Shown here one piece after another: positions 44,181 to 53,262 of a DNA stretch of 64,000 nucleotides. The stretch lies in NCBI GenBank assembly GCA_964601895.1, contig CAZROT010000011.1, forward strand, positions 4,460-68,459. The letters are read 5' to 3'. Positions within the stretch are counted from its first letter, which is position 1; every line of letters starts with the position of its first letter. Source of the DNA: CAZROT01 sp964601895 (GTDB taxonomy: Bacteria; Pseudomonadota; Gammaproteobacteria; Enterobacterales; Enterobacteriaceae). The position numbers were made by a program, and so were the translations under genes. The notes under the pieces are model-generated. The model had not been told where the DNA came from. It did not search any database and was given only the letters and a program-made list of their open reading frames with translations.

Positions 44181-46100
44181 ATGCCTTCACCAGATATCAA
44201 AGTTAACGTACAAAATTTTGGCCGTTTCCTGAGCAACATGGTCATGCCCAACATTGGTGCATTTATCGCCTGGGGATTCATTACGGCATTATTCATTCCT
44301 ACAGGCTGGCTGCCAAACGAAAATCTCGGCAAGCTGGTTGGCCCAATGATCACCTATCTGCTGCCACTGCTGATAGGTTACACCGGCGGTAAACTGGTCA
44401 GTGGTGAGCGTGGTGGCGTAGTAGGTGCCATCACTACCATGGGAGTCATCGTCGGCGCCAATATGCCGATGTTTCTCGGCGCCATGATTGCCGGTCCGCT
44501 GGGCGGCTGGACGATAAAACAGGCCGATCGCTGGATAGAGGGTAAAGTTAAAAGTGGCTTTGAAATGCTGGTAAATAACTTCTCCGCAGGTATTATCGGC
44601 ATGGGGCTTGCCATCCTCGCTTTCCTCGGTATTGGTCCGTTAGTGGAGACGCTGTCCAGACTGCTCGCTGGCGGTGTGAATGTCATGGTGGCAAATAATC
44701 TGTTGCCATTGACGTCTGTCTTCGTTGAGCCAGCAAAAATTCTGTTTTTAAACAATGCCATTAACCATGGGATCTTTTCGCCACTGGGCATCCAGCAGGC
44801 CGCTGAAAGCGGCAAAGCGATTTTCTTTTTAATTGAAGCCAATCCTGGACCAGGGATGGGTGTACTGATGGCCTGGATGTTTTTTGGCCACGGCAGCGCA
44901 AAACAATCTGCCGGCGGTGCAGCAATCATCCACTTCTTTGGCGGTATTCACGAAATTTATTTCCCCTATGTGCTGATGAACCCGCGCCTGATACTTGCGG
45001 TGATTCCAGGCGGTATGGCTGGCGTATTCACCCTGACAGCCCTGAATGGGGGGCTGGTTTCACCGGCATCGCCGGGCTCCATACTGGCGATACTGGCCAT
45101 GACACCCAAAGGGGCTTATTTCGCTAATATCGCAGCAGTTTTTGCCGCAATGCTGGTTTCCTTCCTGGTCTCTGTGGTGGTGCTGAAAACCTCGGCAGTA
45201 AAAGACGATAATCTGGCAGCAGCCACCCGTCGCATGCAGGACATGAAGGCACAGTCAAAAGGAAATACCCAGACCACCATCAATACGCTGGCAGACGACA
45301 GACTCGGTACCGTACGTAAAATTATCGTCGCCTGTGATGCCGGCATGGGTTCCAGCGCCATGGGCGCGGGTGTGCTACGCAAGAAAGTAACCGACGCAGG
45401 CCTGAAAAATATCTCTGTCACCAATAGCGCTATCAACAGCCTGCCGGACGATGTGGATCTTGTTATCACTCACCGCGATCTGACCGAGCGCGCCATGCGC
45501 CAGGCGCCAAAGGCACAGCACATTTCGCTGACCAACTTTCTGGATAACCAGCTGTACAGCGAATTGATTGCACGTCTTTTGACAGCAAACAACACCAGCG
45601 AACAACAGCAGAAGGTAACTTCCCTGCCCAATGACCTTGCCAGAACAGGTGAAGAAGCGCTGTTCAGACTGAGCACAGACAACATATTTCTTGGTCTGAA
45701 AGCGAATGATAAAGAGCAGGCAATTCGTTTTGCTGGTGAACAGCTGGTGAAAGGAGGCTATGTCGAGCCACAATACGTAGCGGCCATGCTGGAGCGAGAA
45801 AAACTCACTTCCACCTATCTTGGTGAATCAATTGCGGTGCCACACGGTACTATTGCGGCCAAAGAGCGCGTACTACGCACCGGTATTGTGTTCTGTCAGT
45901 ATCCCAAGGGCGTACGCTTCGGTGATACCGAGGACGAGACCGCACGCCTGGTGATTGGCATTGCCGCACGCAACAATGAACACATCCAGGTGATAACCAG
46001 CCTGACTAATGCGCTTGATGATGAAACTATCATCGAGCGGCTGGCAAATACCACCCATGTACAGGAAGTACTTGACCTGTTAAACGGTAAAAAAGCGTAA
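44181..46100 (+). CDS. mtlA: mannitol-specific PTS enzyme IICBA
   Basis: The 639-residue protein (637 in E. coli) has the membrane IIC domain from FGRFLSNMVMPNIGAFIAWG to about 345, with GGIHEIYFPYVLMNP near 253-267. The IIB domain has the phosphorylated Cys385 in IVACDAGMGSSAMG, and the IIA domain His555 in IAVPHGTIAAKE. It takes up mannitol and phosphorylates it to mannitol-1-phosphate. mtlD follows after 43 bases; mtlR is missing. The CRP site upstream predicts catabolite control. Confidence 0.97.
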   Translation: MPSPDIKVNVQNFGRFLSNMVMPNIGAFIAWGFITALFIPTGWLPNENLGKLVGPMITYLLPLLIGYTGGKLVSGERGGVVGAITTMGVIVGANMPMFLGAMIAGPLGGWTIKQADRWIEGKVKSGFEMLVNNFSAGIIGMGLAILAFLGIGPLVETLSRLLAGGVNVMVANNLLPLTSVFVEPAKILFLNNAINHGIFSPLGIQQAAESGKAIFFLIEANPGPGMGVLMAWMFFGHGSAKQSAGGAAIIHFFGGIHEIYFPYVLMNPRLILAVIPGGMAGVFTLTALNGGLVSPASPGSILAILAMTPKGAYFANIAAVFAAMLVSFLVSVVVLKTSAVKDDNLAAATRRMQDMKAQSKGNTQTTINTLADDRLGTVRKIIVACDAGMGSSAMGAGVLRKKVTDAGLKNISVTNSAINSLPDDVDLVITHRDLTERAMRQAPKAQHISLTNFLDNQLYSELIARLLTANNTSEQQQKVTSLPNDLARTGEEALFRLSTDNIFLGLKANDKEQAIRFAGEQLVKGGYVEPQYVAAMLEREKLTSTYLGESIAVPHGTIAAKERVLRTGIVFCQYPKGVRFGDTEDETARLVIGIAARNNEHIQVITSLTNALDDETIIERLANTTHVQEVLDLLNGKKA

Positions 46101-46143
46101 ACACCATATTACGTTATTGTTACTTTTAAATAAGGCTATCACG

Positions 46144-47292
46144 ATGAAAGCATTACACTTCGGGGCCGGAAATATCGGCCGTGGTTTTATTGGTAAGCTG
46201 CTGGCAGACGCACAGGTTAAACTGACCTTTGCTGACGTCAACCAGGCAGTACTGGATGAGTTGAATACGCGCCACAGCTATCAGGTACAGGTAGTCGGCG
46301 AGCAGGAGAGCCTTGAGCCCGTTAATAATGTCAACGCCGTCAACAGTGCCAGCGATGATGCAGTTACGTTGATTGCTGAAGTGGATCTCATCACCACCGC
46401 AGTAGGCCCCACTATTTTGGCTAAAATCGCTGACACCATTGCCAGAGGTCTGGTACAGCGTCACAGACAGGCTACCAGTCAGCCACTGAACATCATTGCC
46501 TGCGAAAATATGGTACGCGGTACCAGCCAGCTTAAACAGCATGTATTTGATGCTCTGCCGCAACAGGAACACGCATGGGTTATGCAGCATATCGGTTTCG
46601 TTGACTCTGCTGTAGACCGAATTGTGCCACCGTCAGCTTCAGGTAACACCGATCTACTGGCTGTCACCGTGGAAACTTTCAGTGAATGGATTGTCGACAG
46701 GACGCAGTTTAAGGGCAAACCACCTGTAATTGCCGGCATGGAGATGACTGATAATCTGATGGCATTCGTTGAGCGTAAACTGTTCACATTAAATACCGGG
46801 CATGCTATTACGGCTTATCTGGGCCAGCGCGCCGGGTTTTTGACCATCCGCGAAGCTATCCTCGATCCGCTTATCCGTAGCGTGGTAAAAGGTGCGATGC
46901 AGGAAAGTGGGGCGGTGCTGATAAGACGCTATGGCTTTGACGCAGAAAAACACGCTGCCTATATCCATAAAATCATCACCCGCTTTGAAAATCCATATCT
47001 GCACGATGACGTGGAGCGCGTTGGTCGCCAGCCACTGCGTAAACTGAGCGCAGGTGATCGCCTGGTAAAGCCGCTACTGGGAACACTGGAATACGGCCTG
47101 CCCCACACCAGCCTGATTCAGGGCATTGCTGCTGCCATGCATTATCGTAATGAACAGGACCCGCAGGCAAAAGAACTGGCAGAGTTACTGGAAAGCCTGG
47201 GGCCCAAAGCCACACTGGCACAAGTTTCCGGTCTTCCTGCCGACAGTGAAGTTGTAAAAGAAGCCCTTGCTGTCTATAACGCCATGCAATAA
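46144..47292 (+). CDS. mtlD: mannitol-1-phosphate 5-dehydrogenase
   Basis: The start at 46144 (MKALHFGAGNIGRGFIGKLL) matches E. coli exactly in position; nine upstream codons are open but carry no ribosome site. The 382-residue protein has the NAD loop GAGNIGRG, ACENMVRGTSQLK near 119-131, FVDSAVDRIVPP near 147-158 and the conserved KRxNxxH-like catalytic region around MEMTDNLMAFVERKLFTLNTGHA (199-221). It oxidises mannitol-1-phosphate to fructose-6-phosphate. Confidence 0.97.
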   Translation: MKALHFGAGNIGRGFIGKLLADAQVKLTFADVNQAVLDELNTRHSYQVQVVGEQESLEPVNNVNAVNSASDDAVTLIAEVDLITTAVGPTILAKIADTIARGLVQRHRQATSQPLNIIACENMVRGTSQLKQHVFDALPQQEHAWVMQHIGFVDSAVDRIVPPSASGNTDLLAVTVETFSEWIVDRTQFKGKPPVIAGMEMTDNLMAFVERKLFTLNTGHAITAYLGQRAGFLTIREAILDPLIRSVVKGAMQESGAVLIRRYGFDAEKHAAYIHKIITRFENPYLHDDVERVGRQPLRKLSAGDRLVKPLLGTLEYGLPHTSLIQGIAAAMHYRNEQDPQAKELAELLESLGPKATLAQVSGLPADSEVVKEALAVYNAMQ

Positions 47293-47357
47293 CTATCAAT
47301 ACGTACAGAGACCAATACGTACAGCGACAGCTCCCGCTTCTTACCCGGGCACAGACA

Positions 47358-48017
47358 TCAGGCCTGGCATTCGGTGGGCACGTGGCAGAATTTCATTAAT
47401 CTTACTATGGGTTTGCCCATTTTAACGAAAGAAATACCTCTGTGCATTTTTACCGTATTGGTGGATATCCATGAGCTCAAGAAAACGATCAGCATCATTA
47501 AGAGCGATATATTTATTATACGTGTCTTTATTCGCGGCAAAATCGCGGTCAATTTTTTTAGTAATTTATCAAAGGACATATCCTTTATTTCTTCCTGCTG
47601 TTCTCCTCCGGCGGTAGAGACGGTAATAATGACCTTTTTACCATCCGCTGCAGCAGCCTCGTGAAAGGTAATGCTGGTACCATCATCGAGGGTTATCGGG
47701 CTGGCCATTTTATCACCATTATTCTCCTGAGCGAACAATAAGTGCTCATATATCTTTGGAAGAGTGTGAGCAAATGCACGTGTCTTGTTTTCTGCTGCAC
47801 CGCCATTCATATGCTTAAATACCAGAGCGACCACAAAGCCAATTCCGAAGGTTAAGAAACCAATGACTTTTGTCTGAGTTGAAAATGAGTAATCACCAGC
47901 TTTATTAAGCAAATTAGCATCTGTCCCCAAAGCTCTTGTAAGTGTATTTGGCGTTATCGGCTTATTAGCAGGGCGCGAGCCGTCTATGAAAAATTTTGGT
48001 GGCATTGCCTGTGTCAT
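47358..48017 (-). CDS. orphan hypothetical protein with two hydrophobic segments, 219 aa
   Basis: The ATG at 48017 is preceded by GAGG at 11 bases; an in-frame GTG lies three codons upstream. The protein begins TQAMPPKFFIDGSRPANKPITPNTL, polar and Pro-rich, without signal peptide. One membrane helix is likely at about 51-63 (VIGFLTFGIGFVVALVF) and another at about 171-183 (ISLLMMLIVFLSSWI). Between them ITLDDGTSITFHEAAAADGKKVIITVSTAG looks like a beta hairpin. I recognise no family. It occupies the place where mtlR follows mtlD in relatives, in opposite direction. The N-terminus and helix pair resemble effectors that enter membranes, but nothing proves it. Confidence 0.6.
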   Translation of the reverse strand: MTQAMPPKFFIDGSRPANKPITPNTLTRALGTDANLLNKAGDYSFSTQTKVIGFLTFGIGFVVALVFKHMNGGAAENKTRAFAHTLPKIYEHLLFAQENNGDKMASPITLDDGTSITFHEAAAADGKKVIITVSTAGGEQQEEIKDMSFDKLLKKLTAILPRIKTRIINISLLMMLIVFLSSWISTNTVKMHRGISFVKMGKPIVRLMKFCHVPTECQA

Positions 48018-48372
48018 TTTATACACGCCTCAATATGCTAAAAGAAATTGAGTTGTCTTCGTATTAATAAGAATAAACCAATATTTTTTTTATGTTTTCA
48101 TATTTCACCTGAATGTACACAACATTGTCACAAGTAGTTAATATTTATGGAGTTTTGCTGCATTGAAAGGAAATTATGTTTTCTGGCAAAAAACCGATGA
48201 AGACTGTTCACGCTCGATATTGTGTCATTACTCTTCTTCGAGAATACAGGACACTCTCTCTAGCGAGATCCAGACTTTTATACACGAGGGTAGCAGGCAC
48301 CCAATACAGGCACCTGCTTTCTTAGGATACCGATGCCTGCAAATTCTCTGAATGCAGGCCATGCGGCTTTCA
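48018..48372. other. spacer between the two-TM orphan gene and degP, with terminator hairpin
   Basis: The first half is AT-rich and contains the promoter region of the leftward orphan gene. A 62-codon rightward frame at 48163 has no motif and no homology that I know. Near the end the stem-loop at 48335-48359 follows degP. I see no other feature. Confidence 0.5.
48335..48359 (-). terminator. stem-loop downstream of degP
   Basis: GCCTGCA at 48335-48341 pairs with TGCAGGC at 48353-48359 around an 11-base loop, 14 bases beyond the degP stop on the leftward side. A second weaker hairpin (AGCAGG/CCTGCT) lies further left at 48292-48318 and ends near a TTT run. The pair probably ends the degP transcript. 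Confidence 0.5.
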
Positions 48373-49791
48373 TTACTGCATCAACAGATAAATAGTAGTG
48401 TCATCCCTGAGAATACTGAGTACCAGCACATCAGGTTTAGTATCAAAAATCTTACGCAATTCATCTAAATTAGATACAGCCTGTTGATTGATGCCGGTAA
48501 TAATGTCGCCTTTTTTTAATCCTACTGCCGCCGCAACAGAGCCAGCCTTTACCGCATCAACACTGACACCCTTGCGCCCATGGGTTTGCGCACTACTAAA
48601 AAAGGCCCCTTCAAGTCGCGCATACATATCTCCCGACTCAATCTGTGATTGCGTACTCTGCGTCAAAATGACATTGACTGTCAGCGATTTTCCATCACGT
48701 AACAACCCCAGGGCTACCTGGCTGCCCACTGGTAATGCACCTATCTCTGCGCGCAGCGCAGCAAAACTGGTAACAGGTTTTTTGTTTATAGTGACAACAA
48801 CATCTCCGGCTTTAATACCGGCTTTCTCTGCTGCTGAACCCGACAATACCTGGCTGATAAATGCCCCTTTTTGCACATCAACCTTAATTGCTTTTGCGAG
48901 TTCAGAATTCAGCTCAGCACCAATAACACCTAATTCACCCCGTTTTACCTGCCCAAATTCCAGCATCTGCGCAGTCAGGCTTTTCACCATATTACTGGGA
49001 ATGGCAAAACCTATACCGATATTACCACCTTCTCCTGACAGAATTGCTGTATTGAGTCCGATAAGCTCTCCATTCAAATTGACCAATGCTCCGCCTGAAT
49101 TACCACGATTAATGGCGGCATCTGTCTGAATAAAGTTTTCATAATTTTCAGTATGCAATCCACTGCGTCCTAACGCAGAGACAATTCCTGATGTCGCTGT
49201 TTCTCCCAGCCCAAAAGGATTGCCAATCGCAACAGCATAATCACCAACGCGTAACTTATCTGAATCCGCGATTTTAATTTCTGTCAGATTCTTGAAATCT
49301 TTTAACTGCAACAGGGCAATGTCCGAACGCGGATCTTTACCTATTACTTTAGCTTCATATTTGCGTCCATCATTAAGACTCGCCTGTATCCTGTTCGCAT
49401 TATCAATCACATGATTATTGGTGACCACATAACCTTTATTCGCGTCAATCACTACCCCTGCACCAATAGTACGGAAAGATTCTTTCGCAGGTATGCCTCC
49501 CTCCGGCTGACACAGGGGAGAGCCCTGCAATGGGGAACCCTCCTGGCAAAAAGGTGAGTTTCTACCAAAAAACTGGCGCAATTGTGGAGGCAACATGTTG
49601 TTATTAACGATGGCACTACCTTCAACATTAATGCTGACAACAGAAGGCATCACTTTCTCCAGCATAGGCGCCAGACTTGGACTCTGTTGATCTTTGAACG
49701 ACAGCATCTCTGCCGCGACAGTAAAAACGGGAGAAATAAGAAAAATAATATTAAAAAACAATAAATTAAACGAAAAAAATATTTTTTTCAT
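48373..49791 (-). CDS. degP: periplasmic serine endoprotease DegP
   Basis: The 472-residue protein starts with a Sec signal peptide (KKIFFSFNLLFF...SPVFTVAAE). The catalytic triad is visible as TNNHVID, DPRSDIALLQ and NRGNSGGALVNL. Two PDZ domains follow (GELGVIGAELNSELA and the last 90 residues) and the end TIYLLMQ is that of DegP. The LA loop with SPFCQEGSPLQGSPLCQ and its two Cys marks it as DegP rather than DegQ. It degrades or refolds misfolded envelope proteins. The gene dgt, its E. coli neighbour, is absent. I could not find a convincing sigma-E promoter. Confidence 0.95.
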   Translation of the reverse strand: MKKIFFSFNLLFFNIIFLISPVFTVAAEMLSFKDQQSPSLAPMLEKVMPSVVSINVEGSAIVNNNMLPPQLRQFFGRNSPFCQEGSPLQGSPLCQPEGGIPAKESFRTIGAGVVIDANKGYVVTNNHVIDNANRIQASLNDGRKYEAKVIGKDPRSDIALLQLKDFKNLTEIKIADSDKLRVGDYAVAIGNPFGLGETATSGIVSALGRSGLHTENYENFIQTDAAINRGNSGGALVNLNGELIGLNTAILSGEGGNIGIGFAIPSNMVKSLTAQMLEFGQVKRGELGVIGAELNSELAKAIKVDVQKGAFISQVLSGSAAEKAGIKAGDVVVTINKKPVTSFAALRAEIGALPVGSQVALGLLRDGKSLTVNVILTQSTQSQIESGDMYARLEGAFFSSAQTHGRKGVSVDAVKAGSVAAAVGLKKGDIITGINQQAVSNLDELRKIFDTKPDVLVLSILRDDTTIYLLMQ

Positions 49792-50144
49792 ACAATATGT
49801 TTCCTGTATACACTATTACGCAGAAAATAAACCAATTAAATCAATTGATTAAATCAAAATAGCCTCTCATCCACCACCCTGTATTGAATAGTTGTCATAA
49901 GCACAGTTATCGCGCAGGCCATTCATCTTTAGGTGAAGTAAGTCTGGCATAATACCGGAATACTGCTGGCTGTTGAGCCTTGATTTTTACCTGAAACACT
50001 TCAGAACACAGGATTTTTCTGGTAACGCAGCGCGATATAAGATAACTTTATTACTATTATTTTACTTCATAATGCCCTGTAGGCTATTAACAAATAAAAA
50101 ATATATCCACCCTTACCTTCCTCTAAAATAATGAATTCTGACCC
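49792..50144. other. spacer between degP and mtn, position of the lost dgt gene
   Basis: About 350 bases without a gene separate degP from the divergent mtn. Relatives have dgt next to degP here. The sequence holds the two divergent promoters. CAGGAAAC precedes the degP ATG. I see only an uncertain trace of coding similarity (QYSG in the minus frame near 49970) and do not annotate a dgt remnant. Confidence 0.5.
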
Positions 50145-50840
50145 ATGATAACAGGCATTATTGGCGCGATGGAGCAGGAAGTTGCTCTACTACGCGATAA
50201 AATTGAAAAAAGAAAAACGTTATTACTCTCAGGTTGTGAAATTTATACAGGTCAACTGCACGGGGTAGATATCGCGCTGCTAAAATCAGGAATTGGCAAG
50301 GTCGCTGCTGCCACGGGCACCGCGCTATTACTGGAGCACTGCCATCCGGATAAGGTGATTAACACAGGTACAGCAGGTAGCCTGTCCGCTGAACTTCATG
50401 TCGGTGATATTGTCATCTCTGATGCGGTGTGTTACCACGACGTCGATCTTACCGCATTCGGCTATCAGCCTGGGCAGATGGCAGGCTGTCCGGTTACCTT
50501 TACTCCTGATCCAGCGCTCATTTCACTGGCAGAACGCTGTATCGGGCAATTACAGCTAACTGCAGTTCGCGGTCTGGTTTGTAGTGGTGACAGCTTTATC
50601 AACGGCGCTTTACCGCGCGCACGTATCAATACCCTGTTTCCAGCTGCTATAGCAGTAGAAATGGAAGCCGCCGCCATAGCCCATGTCTGTGAGCAATACA
50701 GGGTTCCCTTTGTAGTTGTGCGCGCAATTTCTGATACTGCAGACAAACAATCGCATTTAAGCTTTGAAGAATTTTTATCCCTAGCAGCAAAGCAGTCAAC
50801 ACTGATGGTTGAAACCATGCTACAGGCATTGAATCATTAA
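50145..50840 (+). CDS. mtn: 5'-methylthioadenosine/S-adenosylhomocysteine nucleosidase
   Basis: The 231-residue protein is close to E. coli Mtn. It has IIGAMEQEVALLRDKIE at the start with the catalytic Glu12 region, LLKSGIGKVAAATGTALLLEH at about 44-64, VINTGTAGSL near 71-80, IAVEMEAAAIAHVC near 167-180 and VVRAISDTADKQSHLSF near 187-203 with the catalytic Asp. It splits MTA and SAH, which recycles SAM by-products and supplies the AI-2 precursor route. Confidence 0.96.
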   Translation: MITGIIGAMEQEVALLRDKIEKRKTLLLSGCEIYTGQLHGVDIALLKSGIGKVAAATGTALLLEHCHPDKVINTGTAGSLSAELHVGDIVISDAVCYHDVDLTAFGYQPGQMAGCPVTFTPDPALISLAERCIGQLQLTAVRGLVCSGDSFINGALPRARINTLFPAAIAVEMEAAAIAHVCEQYRVPFVVVRAISDTADKQSHLSFEEFLSLAAKQSTLMVETMLQALNH

Positions 50841-50902
50841 AAATCTCTGGCGACGCTATGCAGGCAGAAATTCAGGTTGAATATTTTTTAATCCAGGCAA
50901 CA

Positions 50903-51247
50903 CTACACGCTAAATGACGATCCACAGCTACAGGTTGTTCTGGCATTGGGGTTAGTAACAATAAAACGTGAACCCTGCAGCCCTTCAGTGTAATCAACCG
51001 ATCCTCCCGCCAGATACTGCAGGCTCATCGGATCAACCACCAGTACAACTCCCTGTTTTTCTATAAGGGTATCGCCTTCATTAACTTTATCGTCAAAAGT
51101 AAAGCCATACTGAAAACCACTACAACCGCCACCCGTAATATAAACACGTAATTTCAGCGCTGGATTTTCCTCTTCAGAAATTAACAGGCCGACTTTTTTT
51201 GCCGCAGCTTCAGTAAACTGCAAAGGTAACGCCATCTCAATACTCAT
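50903..51247 (-). CDS. erpA: iron-sulfur insertion protein ErpA
   Basis: The 114-residue A-type carrier has the three cluster ligands: Cys42 in TGGGCSGFQYGF and Cys106 and Cys108 in TTCSCGSSF. LRVYITGG and VDPMSLQYLAGGSVDY complete the pattern. ErpA transfers Fe-S clusters to IspG/IspH and other enzymes and is essential in aerobic E. coli. It is divergent from hemL, as in E. coli, where clcA lies between. Confidence 0.97.
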   Translation of the reverse strand: MSIEMALPLQFTEAAAKKVGLLISEEENPALKLRVYITGGGCSGFQYGFTFDDKVNEGDTLIEKQGVVLVVDPMSLQYLAGGSVDYTEGLQGSRFIVTNPNARTTCSCGSSFSV

Positions 51248-51680
51248 GTAAAACTACTCCACTACAATGTTCCTTTGTGATGAATGCTCATCAATCAGCA
51301 CATAAAGTGACCATGGTTATTCACGCAGGAAATCTGCTTTGAATCTGATCATTTCATGCAATATCATCAATAAAAAAGAGTCAAAAACCGGTAATACAAT
51401 ACAGACAGTATAGTGTGTACGCACTCAGCATGAACATATCGATGCTGATATTAACGAAATATTATATCCCACAACAACACATAAACCGACTGTCTGTTCA
51501 TGGCAATAGTCGGCATAATGGGAAGTACCGACACACAGGCAGTTTTACCAGAGTATTGCCTTTCAACCTTAATTCAGGCCAGTAAGTGATACAGGCTGAT
51601 GTAAACCTTCAATATAGTTAATTTAGAAAAGCATAATAACAATTTGATAACTATTACCGGGTGATTAAAATAATCCTGGT
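51248..51680. other. spacer between erpA and hemL without a gene
   Basis: Relatives have clcA or other genes here. I see no open frame with recognisable product, only the erpA promoter side and, at its right end, the ERIC-like element. The sequence has no coding periodicity that I can detect by eye. Confidence 0.45.
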
Positions 51681-51808
51681 TATACCCTTCGTCTTTCAAA
51701 CTGTAGCCGCGTTGGCTGCGAACAGTCACCCCAATCACATAGTTCGTCTATGTTCATGGGGATGCCTGTTCTTGCCGCCTTGCTGCAATTTGAAATATTT
51801 TGGGTATA
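51681..51808 (-). repeat. ERIC-like intergenic repeat, copy 3
   Basis: The 128 bp copy is inverted relative to copies 1 and 2: it begins TATACCCTTCGTCTTTC and ends GAAATATTTTGGGTATA. The core words are GTTGGCTGCGAACAGTCACC, CCCAATCACATAG, CATGGGGATGCC and GCCGCCTTGCTGC. It ends 28 bases before the hemL start, inside the hemL leader, and supplies an open frame that runs into hemL but is not its real start. Confidence 0.85.
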
Positions 51809-51836
51809 TTTATTACCCAACATGATGGAGCCCTTT

Positions 51837-53135
51837 ATGAATCAATCTACAAGCCTGTATTCCCGGGCACGTCAGCTCATACCTGGCGGTGTTAATTCTC
51901 CTGTCAGGGCATTCACTGGCGTAGGTGGAGTTCCTGTATTTATTGATAGCGCTGATGGCTCTCACCTCTATGATGTTGACGGGCGTACTTATATTGATTA
52001 CGTTGGCTCTTGGGGGCCCATGATTCTTGGCCATAATCATCCAGCCATCCGTAATGCAGTAATAGCAGCAGCAGAACGAGGATTGAGTTTTGGTGCACCT
52101 ACCGAAATTGAAACCAGAATAACAGAATTAATTAATAAATTAATGCCTTCCATCGAAATGCTGCGCATGGTTAATTCAGGCACTGAAGCAACTATGAGTG
52201 CCATTCGCCTGGCACGTGCATGGACCCGCCGCGATAAGATTATTAAATTTGAAGGCTGCTATCACGGCCATGCAGATTGCCTGTTAGTTAAAGCGGGCTC
52301 TGGAGCACTCACCCAAGGCCAGCCAGATTCAGCAGGTATTCCTGTCGATTTCACCAGGCATACCTTAAGCTGCCATTATAATTCCCTCTCTTCTGTACGT
52401 ACCGTGCTGGAACAACACCCATCAGATGTCGCCTGTATTATTGTCGAGCCCGTAGCAGGCAATATGAACTGTGTGCTTCCTCTGCCTGAATTTTTACCTG
52501 GACTACGTGCCTTATGTGACAAATTTGGTGTCTTACTCATCGCTGATGAAGTGATGACCGGATTTCGTGTTGCCCTCTGCGGGGCGCAATCTTATTACAA
52601 CATCGCACCGGATCTGACCTGTCTCGGAAAAATCATTGGTGGAGGTATGCCAGCTGCCGCATTCGGTGGACGTAAGGAAATCATGGAAATCCTGGCACCT
52701 GGCGGCCCTGTATATCAGGCAGGAACACTTTCAGGCAATCCTGTCGCCATGGCGGCAGGCTTCGCCTGTCTTAATGAACTCACCAGACCAGGGCTTTACC
52801 AGCAACTTGCTGAACGCACTCATGCGCTCGCTGAAGGTCTGTTACAGGCAGCCAGAGAAAAGGATATCAGTCTGGTCGTCAATCATGTGGGGGGGATGTT
52901 TGGCCTGTTTTTTACCGATAAACCTGCTGTCACCTGTTACCAGGAAGTTATGCAATGTGATATCGAACGCTTTAAGCTGTTCTTTCATCTTATGCTGGAA
53001 CAGGGGATATACCTCGCACCATCAGCATTTGAGGCTGGTTTTATGTCTCTGGCGCACAGCCCTTTAGATATTCAGCAAACTATAGAAGCCGCCCGTCTGT
53101 GTTTCGCCAGACTGCATCGTTCCAGTACGCCTTGA
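51837..53135 (+). CDS. hemL: glutamate-1-semialdehyde 2,1-aminomutase
   Basis: I start at 51837 (MNQSTSLYSRARQLIPGGVNSPVRAF), seven bases after GATGGAG; the 29 extra open codons upstream come from the ERIC-like repeat. The 432-residue protein has GSWGPMILGHNHP near 51-63, RMVNSGTEATMSAIRLARA near 117-135, FEGCYHGHADCLLVKAGSGA near 143-162 and the PLP lysine in CLGKIIGGGMPAAAFGG near 264-280. It forms 5-aminolevulinate from glutamate semialdehyde, the start of heme synthesis. Confidence 0.96.
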   Translation: MNQSTSLYSRARQLIPGGVNSPVRAFTGVGGVPVFIDSADGSHLYDVDGRTYIDYVGSWGPMILGHNHPAIRNAVIAAAERGLSFGAPTEIETRITELINKLMPSIEMLRMVNSGTEATMSAIRLARAWTRRDKIIKFEGCYHGHADCLLVKAGSGALTQGQPDSAGIPVDFTRHTLSCHYNSLSSVRTVLEQHPSDVACIIVEPVAGNMNCVLPLPEFLPGLRALCDKFGVLLIADEVMTGFRVALCGAQSYYNIAPDLTCLGKIIGGGMPAAAFGGRKEIMEILAPGGPVYQAGTLSGNPVAMAAGFACLNELTRPGLYQQLAERTHALAEGLLQAAREKDISLVVNHVGGMFGLFFTDKPAVTCYQEVMQCDIERFKLFFHLMLEQGIYLAPSAFEAGFMSLAHSPLDIQQTIEAARLCFARLHRSSTP

Positions 53136-53204
53136 GTTTTCTTTGTAATGTCAGTATAGTGACACGCCGTTTTTCTTTTCAGCCGCCAATAAAAATGAGT
53201 TCCT

Positions 53205-53250
53205 TGCTTCCATGGGCAGCGGTTGGCCCCGGCAGGAGGCTAATAATCCA
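53205..53250 (+). promoter_or_regulatory. possible S6:S18 leader RNA motif
   Basis: The leader of rpsF contains GGGCAGCGGTTGGCCCC and GGCAGGAGGC, able to pair GGGC/GCCC and CCG-bulge helices. Many bacteria have in this place an RNA structure that binds the S6-S18 protein pair and represses the operon, with a CCG bulge as hallmark. The position, GC content and a CCG triplet fit. I cannot fold it reliably by hand. Confidence 0.35.
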
Positions 53251-53262
53251 AAGGGAAATTCA

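Noticed and set aside
48163..48351. 62-codon frame between the two-TM orphan gene and degP
   Set aside because: No motif and it runs through terminator-like hairpins.
49950..50040. Possible trace of the dgt C-terminus between degP and mtn
   Set aside because: Only a short QYSG-like stretch is seen, too little to separate from chance.
51750..51836. 29-codon N-terminal extension of hemL from an upstream ATG
   Set aside because: The extension is coded by the ERIC-like repeat, has no ribosome site of its own, and the family starts at the ATG at 51837, which has GATGGAG before it.
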